Source of the DNA: Alnus glutinosa
Lineage: Eukaryota > Streptophyta > Magnoliopsida > Fagales > Betulaceae
Assembly (NCBI RefSeq): GCF_958979055.1
Contig: NC_084894.1
Location: forward strand, 25,876,116-25,940,115
Direction of reading: 5' to 3'
Length of the DNA stretch: 64,000 bases
Below the pieces are notes generated by a model. It searched no databases, was not told the origin of the DNA, and saw only the letters and a program-made list of their open reading frames with translations. Of this stretch, positions 55,836 to 64,000 are shown piece after piece. Both the position numbers and the translations under genes were made by a program. The first letter of the stretch is position 1, and each line of letters starts with the position of its first letter.

Positions 55836-56139
55836 GGAACAGAAAGAGTTGAAGGCATAGCCCTAACGGATGGTCCACCTATATTACAATTGAATGCTGA
55901 AGCCTTCTTGAAGCTGTCGAACTTAAGATTTCTCAAAATCGTGTGCCGTCTTAAACCCTCTAGTTTTTTTCTTAGCGAGTTGCGGGTTATTGATTGGGAA
56001 ATGCTTTTATATCTTCCTAACAAGTTGCGGGCTATTGATTTGCCTCTATATCCTTCGAAGTCTTTGACAATGAGTTTCTCACTTGATAAACTCGATATAC
56101 ATTTTAGCCGCATTTGAAGAAATATTTAACGAAAAGAAG
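55836..56139 (+). pseudogene. TNL2 exon 3: linker, with stop and frameshift
   Basis: Starts GTERVEGIALTDGPPI and has LNAEAFLKLSNLRFLKI. Compared with TNL1 it carries about ten extra codons (a second LRVIDWEMLLYLPNKLRAID-type phrase), then a scrambled end (DKLDIHFSRI) and TGA at 56115-56117. The exon is 304 bp, not a multiple of three as in TNL1 (288), so the frame to exon 4 is lost too. Donor GTAAGA at 56140. Confidence 0.82.
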
Positions 56140-56254
56140 GTAAGATCTTCAGCACTACTTATGCAATTAAGTGTGTTCTTTTTTTCTTTCTTCTTTTATT
56201 TTATTTTTTTTCAGATAAGTTGATTGCTTGAATTTGTTTATTGTTTTATCACAG

Positions 56255-58351
56255 AGTTTACCCAAGTTAAAGATCTTTGACCTTAGTTACTCTGACAAAT
56301 TGATCAAGACTCCGGACTTCACTAGAGCCCCAAATCTTAAGAAGCTGATTTTTGAACAATGTCGAAGGTTAAATGAGGTGCATCCATCCGTTGCAGGTCT
56401 CAAACAACTTACTTTACTGAACTTGAAAGGATGCGAATCTCTTACTAGCCTTACATGCAACATTAGCATGGATTTCCTTGAAACTTTGATTCTTTCTGGT
56501 TGTTCGGAGCTCAAGAAGTTTCCAGAAATTGTGGGAGATATGAAACGTTTGAAGGAACTGAAATTGGATGGGACTGCCATAGAAGAACTTCCATTATCAA
56601 TTAACTGTTTAAGTGGCCTTACTTTACTGAACTTGGAAGGATGCAGATCTCTTACTAGCCTTCCATGCAACATTAGCTTGGGTTCCCTTGAAATTTTGAT
56701 ACTTTCTGGTTGTTGGAACCTCAAGAAGTTTCCAAAAATTGTGGGAGATATGAAACGTTTGAAGGAACTGAAATTGGATGGGACTGCCATAAAAGAACTT
56801 CCATTATCAATTGGGCGTTTAAGTGGCCTTACTTTACTGAACTTGCAAGGATGTCGTTATCGTTCTAGCCTTCCATGCAACATTAGCTTGGATTCCCTTG
56901 AAATTTTGATTCTTTCTGGTTGTTGTACAAAGTTTACAGAATTTGTGGGAGATATGAAACGTTTGAAGGAACTGAAATTGGATTGGACTGCCATAGAAGA
57001 ACTTCCATTATCAATTGGGCGTTTAAGTGGCCTTACTTTACTGAACTTGGAAGGATGTGGTTATCTTACTAGCCTTCCATGCAACATTAGCTTGGGTTCC
57101 CTTGAAATTTTGATACTTTCTGGTTGTTGGAAGCTCAAGAAGTTTCCAGAAATTGTGGGAGATATGAAACTTTTGAAGGAACTGAAATTGGATGGGACTG
57201 CCATAGAAGAACTTCCATTATCAATTAACCGTTTAAGTGGCCTTACTTTACTGAACTTGGAAGGATGCAGATCTCTTACTAGCCTTCCATGCAACATTAG
57301 CATGGATTTCCTTGAAACTTTGATTCTTTTTGGTTGTTATGAGCTCAAGAAGTTTCCAGAAATTGTGGGAGATATGAAACATTTGAAGGAACTGAAATTT
57401 TATGGGACTGCCATAGAAGAACTTCCATTATCAATTAACCGTTTAAGTGGCCTTACTTTACTGAACTTGGAAGGATGCAGATCTCTTACTAGCCTTCCAT
57501 GCAACATTAGCTTGGGTTCCCTTGAAATTTTGATACTTTCTGGTTGTTGGAACCTCAAGAAGTTTCCAGAAATTGTGGGAGATATGAAACGTTTGAAGGA
57601 ACTGAAATTGGATGTGACTGCCATAAAAGAACTTCCATTATCAATTGGGCGTTTAAGTGGCCTTACTTTACTGAACTTGCAAGGATGTAGTTCTCTTTCT
57701 AGCCTTCCATGCAACATTAGCTTGGATTCCCTTGAAATTTTGCTTCTTTCTGGTTGCTGGAATCTCAAAAAGTTTCCAAAAATTGTGGGAGATATGAAAC
57801 GTTTGAAGGAACTGAAATTGGATTGGACTGCCATAGAAGAACTTCCATTATCAATTGGGCGTTTAAGTGGCCTTACTTTACTGAACTTGCAAGGATGTAG
57901 TTCTCTTTCTAGCCTTCCATGCAACATTAGCTTGGATTCCCTTGAAATTTTGATTCTTTCTGATTGCTGGAATCTCAAAAAGTTTCCAGAAATTGTGGGA
58001 GATATGAAACGTTTGAAGGAACTGAAATTGGATGGGACTGCCATAGAAGAACTTCCATTATCAATTGGGCGTTTAAGTGGCCTTACTGTACTGGATCTAG
58101 CAAATTGCAAAAGCCTTTTGACTCTTCCAAGTGTCGTTTGTAATTTGACCTCTCTCCAATATCTCATTCTATGCGATTGCTCAAAAGTTGATGAAATGCC
58201 AAAGGACCTTGGGAACTTGAAAAAACTGAGGGTACTTGATGTCAGGAGAACTGCTATAAGACAAGTTCCATCCTCCATTCAATATTCTTCAGTGAAGGTC
58301 ATTTGGGATTCTTCGGAATCCTCCGGATCCTCATCCTCCTCCGGGGATTGA
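56255..58351 (+). pseudogene. TNL2 exon 4: expanded LRR region, open but cut off by a transposon
   Basis: After acceptor ATCACAG (56254) the frame is open for about 690 codons. It opens SLPKLKIFDLSYSDKLIKTP and VHPSVAGLKQLTLLNLKGCE, then a 210-bp module recurs with TTTACTGAACTTG phased at 56413, 56623, 56833, 57037, 57247, 57457, 57667, 57877 and a variant at 58087. Each module holds about three LRRs (LLNLEGCRSLTSLPCNIS, LEILILSGCWNLKKFPEIVG, LKELKLDGTAIEELPLSIGR). One module is six bases short (GCCTKFTEF). The frame leaves TNL homology near 58290, and ends at TGA 58349-58351 inside the inserted element. Translation would need to bypass exon 3 damage. Confidence 0.88.
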
Positions 58352-58516
58352 GATCCCCGGCAATTTCAAAGAAATTGCCCAGCCACAATTTCTCCAATCC
58401 AAGCCGTCCAATTCAATCCATTTAAAATAACGGCTATTAAGATGCCACCTCATCGATCCGCGTCAAATCTCAGAAGAAACATCTTCTCCCTCCCCAAATG
58501 GCAAATACGGTCTGCG

Positions 58517-58547
<31 letters not shown>

Positions 58548-59686
58548 CTTCTCCTGATTCTTTTCTTTTTGTTCTTACCCATTCTCCTGACCCATTCTTC
58601 TTTCTCCAGAAAAATTCGCTTGATGCCATGGAGACAAGGTTTTAGGCAGAAAATTTTGGGACGATACCTGTACCTTTCCCGGAAAAAGTCGCCTGATACC
58701 TGTACCTTTGCCCGGCGATTTCCTCAACCTCCTGGGACCGCGTTTTTTGCGAGGTTCCGGTGCCCCCAGTTCCAGATCTGGACTCGCCTGGACGTTCTTC
58801 TCTCCTCCAACTCGACCTCTCTCCATGGCTGCTTCATCCTCTGCTCAACCAACCACAAACCCGCAGGTCTCTATTTTTTTTGTTGATTTTTATTTTGGTT
58901 ATAGTTCATGGGTTGTTTGTCTGATTTGTGGGTTGTTCTGGGTTTGCTTTTCTCCCGAACCCTTTGTTTGGTTACCGAGAAAATGAAAGGAAACCAAAAG
59001 ATTCAAAATTGTGGTTTCAGATGTTAATGTATTCAGATTTTTTTATTTTTTTATTTTTTTCAGTTCATGTATTCAGATGTTCCTACAGAGTTTTATGTTT
59101 TCTTTTTTGAAATATTATTGTTTTAAGTTTTGTGATGATGGTTGCGATGGACGCCATTGAGTATTATGTTTTTGCCCAAATGGCATGTGTAGGCATCTCT
59201 GATTCTCAATGTCATCTTGTATTTATTCTTTTTTTTTTTTTTTTCCTTTGTACCAAAAATTGGTACTGCGGGCATGATTAACTGAACCATAGATAGATAA
59301 CAACCAAATCATTATCTACTTCTAAGATTTGATAAAACATCTGTCAAAATGGAATCATGAAACATTGGTTGAGCTTGTGTTTTTTTTCTAAACCACAAGA
59401 TTTAAAATTGTGGTTTCTCAGGGTTGTTCTCAAAAAAAAAAATTATCAAAAAAGATTTGTGGATTTTCTGGGTTTGCTTGTCTCTGTTGGTTTGGCTATT
59501 CTTTGTTATCCTCCTGGTTTCTCTGTTTGGTTGATTTTGCTGTTGGTGTCCATGTCGTTGATTTTACTGTTTGGGTGCTCATGGAATTCTCATGGAATGT
59601 ATGACAAGGTCGAATTTTGTAGTGTTTATTTGTTATTTTTTCCCTTTTCTATAGACTGTATTCTTCAAGTCGTCTCTTTGTAGCAG

Positions 59687-59756
59687 AGACATGTTAGTAA
59701 CAGAGGCTTTGCGCCTACAAATTGAAATTCAAAAGCAGCTCCATGAACAACTCAAG
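59687..59756 (+). pseudogene. Captured MYB-CC (PHR-like) exon
   Basis: Between TTTGTAGCAG (acceptor) and GTGGGC (donor) the frame reads DMLVTEALRLQIEIQKQLHE then QLK. This is the coiled-coil LHEQLE motif of MYB-CC transcription factors related to phosphate-starvation response regulators. No MYB DNA-binding domain is nearby, so it is a captured exon inside the long-TIR element. Confidence 0.7.
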
Positions 59757-60908
59757 GTGGGCCCAAGAAAATCAAGGGAGAATGCGTTTCTGTAAAGTGG
59801 AAATTGCAAGAAGTTGTTGGTTCAGTGCTGTTGCTGTCCTTTCAGATAATTGACTGTTTGGTTGGTTTAGTTTTGTTGGTTTCTCCATTGTGAGTTGTAT
59901 AGAGGTAGCAAATTGTATAGATAGCCAAAAGTAGAGAATTGTATTTTTTTTTATGTTATTTTGGCTTTGTTTGCCAATTTGTAGCCTTTTGGCATAAAAT
60001 TCTCTTATTTGGTTAATAAAATTCATTCATCCAAAAAATGGATTCCATACATGAATATAACAAATCAATTGTGATTGGTCTTTAATCTCTTTCCGTTCTC
60101 AATCACGAAATCTGTGTAAATAATACCATATGCATTCTCTGGATTGGGTGCTTTGATAGATTTAGTTAGTTCATGTTGATGAAGGAATTAAGAATTAAGT
60201 TGTATTGCTCAATTGGTAAACTGTATACCTGTTGAATCAATGTGTACAAAAAACATAATGCTCCATAACAAAATGAAAATTTAGGAAGCAAACATAATGC
60301 CCATAAGGAGCCACAACTGCCTATGTTGATTCAAAACTGTTTGATCAATTGTAGATGAATATGTTGATCGATTGTAGATGAATGAAAAACTTTACATCAT
60401 TATGTTATTTTAGCTTGTTTGCCGATTTATTGCCTTTTGGCATAACTCGTAAATGAGAAGTTCAGATAATATAACAGTGTATCGTTCCAGTATTTCTCCA
60501 GTATTTTTCTGTTTCGACTTTACCTCCATCTTACATATGTGGCTGTAGTCGTGGTTCCCACTTCCCTCATCTTCCTGGTTTCAATTTTTTTTTTTTTTTT
60601 TTGTAGTTTGGTTTGTGATCATTTTATTGTGTCTTATTTGCCAAGGAAAAAAAAGTACGACCAGCATAATAATCAATACTGAAATAAGTGAATTCAGAAA
60701 AAGTATGAATCATATATTAGACAAGCATCTTGTTTTATTGAAAACTCGGGGCTCAAAATGCCAATAAAATTCCCACTTGAATTGCATAATAAAACTCATT
60801 ACAGGGGAAAAAGCAACATAGCTATACCCAAACAAGAACACAAACAAGTCTCACCAAAAACCTAAAGATCCTAAATGGCTCAAATGACCCTCAGATCAAA
60901 AGCCTAAG

Positions 60909-61080
60909 TTATGATCCATGAATAGTTCTGTCCATCTGTAGATGCTTGATTGCCTTAGGCGTTTTTGTCTCATCGTGAACCAGGTTGATAAAAATCATTC
61001 CTCTTACTCTGTTGTAGTCACCACTATCCTGATTGCTTCCCCTGCCTAAGCTCCATGCACCAAAACGCCCCCTTAGGGCC
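60909..61080 (-). pseudogene. Possible captured terminal exon of an unidentified gene
   Basis: On the minus strand, after an acceptor-like TTATCATAG, one frame reads LRGRFGAWSLGRGSNQDSGD, then GMIFINLVHDETKTPKAIK, and ends RTIHGS at TAA (60911-60909). An AATAAA-type motif lies downstream, on the minus strand near 60740. It looks like a C-terminus with 3' UTR, but I do not recognise the family. Confidence 0.35.
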
Positions 61081-61490
61081 TATGATAACTTCCTCTTCCT
61101 CCCCTACCTGGTGAAGACAATTCAAAATTAAGCCAATTCATTTTCCAAGTTGACAACAAAACAGAAGAAAGACAAATTCGTTACCCAAAGCACACTATGC
61201 CAAATGAAAAATATGTTAATTAAGTATGAAAGTTGAATTATGTGCATACAATTGTAAGAGCTAGCCCAATTTTTTTTTTTTTTTTGGTATCAATCAATTT
61301 TGTTGTTACCATATGGTTTGACATGAATCATAAAACAAATGATTAGTTACACACATTATCCTAGCAGACACAGCATAATAATCAATGGCGTCTATCGCAA
61401 CCATCATGACAAAACCTAAACAATAATATTTATCCAAAAAACACAAGTAAATAACATTAAACTCTGAGGAACATCTTCATACATGAACTG

Positions 61491-61527
<37 letters not shown>

Positions 61528-62255
61528 TGATTACAAACCATAGCCAAACCAACAGAGAAAAGCAATATTAAATCTTCTAGTTTCCTTCCACTTTCTCAGT
61601 AAGCAAACCCAGAACAACCCACAAATCAGACAAAAAACCCATGAACTACCTTCAAAACAAAAATCAACAAAAAAAAAAAAAGAGAGACCTGGAGAGAGGT
61701 CGAGTTGGAGGGGGAAAGAACGTTCAGGCGAGTCCAGATCTGGCCGCTTCATGTCCACCACCCACACCGCTCCAGGCGAGTCCAGATCTAGAACTGGGGG
61801 CTCCGGAGCCACGCGAAAATTGTGGTCCCAGGAGGTTGAGGAAATCGCCGGGCAAAGGTACAGGTATCAGGCGATTTTTTCCGGCAAATGTTCAGGTATC
61901 ATCCCAAAATTTTCTGCCTAAAACCTTACCTGCATGACATCAAACGATTTTTTCTGGAGAAAGGAGAATGGAGAATGGGTCAGGAGAAAGGGAAAAGGAA
62001 AAAAGAGAGAGGAGAATGGGTAAGAAAAAAAAGAAAAAAATCAGGAGAAGACAGAGAGACAGACCGTAATTTTGGGAGGAAAAAGATATTTTTTTCTGAG
62101 GTTTGACGCGGATCGATGAGGTGGCATTTTAATAGCCGTTATTTTAAATGGATTTAAATGGACGGCTTGGATTGGAGAAATTGTGGCCGGGCAATTTCTT
62201 TGAGATTGCCGGGGATCTCAATCCCTTGGGATTACTAACGTAAGTCTTATATTTA

Positions 62256-62516
62256 TATCATTTGACAACATTATATTTGAGTTGTTGTGATTTAACGGAT
62301 GGAGCAATTCCCAATGATCTCAGTAACTTGTCATTGTTGGAAATTTTAGATCTACGTGAGAGCAAATTTGAGCACATACCCGAAAGCATCTCTCAACTTT
62401 CTCAGCTTAAAATAATTTTGTTGAGAGAGTGTAGAAGGCTTCGATCATTGCCAAAACTTCCACCCAAGTGTAGTATATGTACATGCTTATGGTTGTACCT
62501 CATTGGAAACACTTTC
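62256..62516 (+). pseudogene. TNL2 LRR exon, part after the transposon
   Basis: Matches TNL1 38630-38880: MTTLYLSCCDLTDGAIPNDL, LEILDLRESKFEHIPESI and [18 protein letters not shown]. One extra base relative to TNL1 (cccaagtgtag against ccaaatgtag, near 62465) shifts the frame, and it stops at TAG 62517-62519. Confidence 0.85.
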
Positions 62517-62568
62517 TAGGGAAATTGTTGGACAGCCTACAGAAGGACAACTCCCTTCGGTCTCGGTC

Positions 62569-62668
<100 letters not shown>

Positions 62669-62713
62669 CCGTCTACCTTTAACATTTTTGACTAATTGGC
62701 CTATTTTTGACAG

Positions 62714-62852
62714 GCACTCATTGATCGTGATCATGATCATTCAAGACTAATGTTTGCGATGCAGGATATAATTTCTACGGAAAAAAATCCAGTGCTATTC
62801 ACATTTGTCACACGTCTGATTCAAGAGAATTTTTGTTATATTGGTCGATGAG
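62714..62852 (+). pseudogene. Single copy of the array-type exon in TNL2
   Basis: After tatttttgacag the frame reads ALIDRDHDHSRLMFAMQDII and runs on to a TGA at 62850-62852. It aligns with the units after TNL1 (for example RLKFAMQEARSG of unit 3) but occurs once and has no donor. This indicates the unit existed before the genes duplicated and multiplied only at TNL1. Confidence 0.6.
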
Positions 62853-63049
62853 GGAAGGGCAGTAGTCTTTACGCCGTGTGTCGATGGAGTCAGTCTCGAG
62901 CCAAGCATTTCACAGCTGCCAGACGGTTCTAGTCTTCTAGAAGCCAGGCTTTTAACAGTTGGCAGTCCTATCTATAAGAAGGGCGCAATGGTAATTCGCA
63001 AGGAATCAGTTGGAAATGGATTGGGCCTTTTTAGTTGTGATAACTGAAT

Positions 63050-63410
63050 GTAGTTGATGTAGCTATTAGGCTAATCACTTGGTCTCAGCTGGCACACAAG
63101 TAGGTTATGAAATAAAAGTCCCAAATCTATTTTGTATGGATTCATTCAGTGAATTGTAATATGAGTGTTGCAACTACCTTAGAAAATAGATTCCTAGTTT
63201 CTACAAAGGTGTAATTAGAATTCCAACCTATCAATATATGCAATTTTACTCTCTCATTGTATGAATTCATCACAAATATTTACCTAGATCAGTAACATAC
63301 TTGTTATAAATTGGTATCAAAGCAACAATTTCTTGGTGGATCAACTGTTTCCGGAGATTCTATGGCTAACGGTACAAGGATGAAGGAGTCGCTATGGATG
63401 TAATTTAGTT
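63050..63410 (+). mobile_element. Remnant of an LTR-retrotransposon 5' end
   Basis: A PBS-like TTGGTATCAAAGCAAC (63313 area) is followed by an ATG at 63363 reading MANGTRMKESLWM, the style of a gag start, then a stop. The preceding ~260 bp (from tgtagttgatgtagctatta, 63050) would be the LTR. No partner LTR or further gag-pol is seen, so the copy is truncated. Confidence 0.45.
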
Positions 63411-64000
63411 GAGCTGAATTTGAAGATTTCGAGACTGTCTCGTTTATGAGTTGAGCTTAAATAGTCGAGTCTGAATTCAAGCCGAGCTATGAATTGCATG
63501 TTCAAGCTCGGCTCGTTTAAAAGTCGGATGAGCTAGAGATCAAGCTCAAGCTCGAACTTGTTGAAAATAATATTCGAGTCGGGTTACTCGACAAGCTCAG
63601 TTCAACTAAAGCTCGAGGTAGACTATTAAATTTTTCAATGTGTGATCAAAGCGTTGTCGAAGCCCGAGTTTGTGAACAACCTCTATACATTTATCAATAA
63701 CATAAATATATAATATGTAACAACATAAGGCATATAATAAAATATAGTACATAACTATAGTCTATAAGTAAAAACAAATTAACAATATGATATTTTATAT
63801 TAGTAGAGAGTATAAACTACGGTATATGTATAATGTAAGCATGTAGTAAGTCTAATATATTCTATATAACTAACTATAATACAAGTATAATATATAACTA
63901 TTGTTAACAATGTATAATGTGATATATGTATATATATATATATATATCATATAATAACCATTAATAACTTAATATGTTAATTTGACATACTAAATACTAT
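63411..64000. repeat. Dispersed repeat shared with TNL1 intron 1
   Basis: cgagct/aagctcg-rich sequence (63420-63680) then AT-rich sequence. 63800-64000 matches 34835-35040 (agtaagtctaatatattcta, taacttaatatgtta), same orientation. No gene. Confidence 0.65.

Larger units (their letters stand above)
58344..62225. mobile_element. Long-TIR (Mutator-like / Pack-type) element inserted in the TNL2 LRR exon
   Basis: The left end GGGATTGAGATCCCCGGCAA (58344) matches the complement of 62206-62225. Inverted similarity continues inward for about 700 bp or more: aataacggctattaa, cctcatcgatccgcgtcaaa, ttcctcaacctcctgggacc, and as far as tgatggttgcgatggacgcc (59138) against its partner near 61388. The outer ends are themselves palindromic. 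TTGGGATT occurs at 62226-62233 right after the element and at 58303-58310, 33 bp before the left end, a possible but imperfect target duplication. There is no transposase; it holds at least one host exon. Confidence 0.82.

Noticed and set aside
56287-58278. Long minus-strand ORFs (167 and 292 codons) across the LRR region
   Set aside because: Shadows of the plus-strand LRR modules; repeats of a stop-free 210-bp unit keep the antisense frame open.
58442-59110. ORFs at both ends of the long-TIR element (also 61531-62106)
   Set aside because: They lie in inverted-repeat sequence, differ between the two ends and show no transposase or host domain.

Overview
The window looks like nuclear DNA of a dicot plant, probably a woody rosid (inference). 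It holds two TIR-NBS-LRR (TNL) disease-resistance genes with plant-type introns, a class rare or absent in grasses. It also holds plant Ty3/Gypsy (Tat and chromovirus-like), Ty1/Copia, Cassandra TRIM, hAT-like and Mutator-like/Pack-type elements. There is no sign of bacterial or organellar sequence.

Positions 1-30355 are one nested stack of retrotransposons. The oldest layer is a decayed Tat-lineage Ty3/Gypsy element on the minus strand. Its LTR is at 29663-30355, gag-protease at 27678-29662, RT-RNase H-integrase N-terminus at 14528-17034 and integrase core at 1-996; its other LTR lies outside the window. It is split by two large non-coding LTR-type insertions that start TGTGACGACC: 997-14527 (target duplication CTTAT) and 17035-27677 (CTCCC). 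The first carries a Ty3/Gypsy derivative with 2.1-kb LTRs that keeps only a protease remnant (3357-11992, ATCAG) and a solo LTR (12290-14040, GTGTA). The second carries an intact Copia element with non-canonical TA...TA ends (20626-25507, AATGC) and a Cassandra TRIM with 5S-rRNA-like LTRs (27136-27677).

Positions 33450-39130 carry TNL1 (TIR, NB-ARC, linker and LRR exons; open throughout). It is followed by a tandem array of about six ~26-codon exon-like units separated by CT microsatellites. Positions 39130-48250 are duplicated TNL-flank sequence, a hAT-like MITE whose empty site is visible in the paralogous segment, and a third fragment of the TGTGACGACC family. Positions 48257-51917 are a long-TIR Pack-MULE-like element that holds fragments of three host genes: a PPR protein, a UVSSA-like protein and a hexokinase.

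Positions 52577-62852 carry TNL2, a paralogue of TNL1. Its LRR exon has expanded through a 210-bp (70-codon) unit repeated about nine times. TNL2 is broken by a stop and frameshift in exon 3, by a 3.9-kb long-TIR element in the LRR exon (which itself carries a MYB-CC exon), and by a later frameshift. The right end is AT-rich repeat plus a remnant of another LTR-retrotransposon 5' end.

The probable working genes are TNL1 and the Copia polyprotein. TNL1 would act as a cytoplasmic/nuclear NLR immune receptor. Nearly everything else is mobile DNA or fossil gene fragments.
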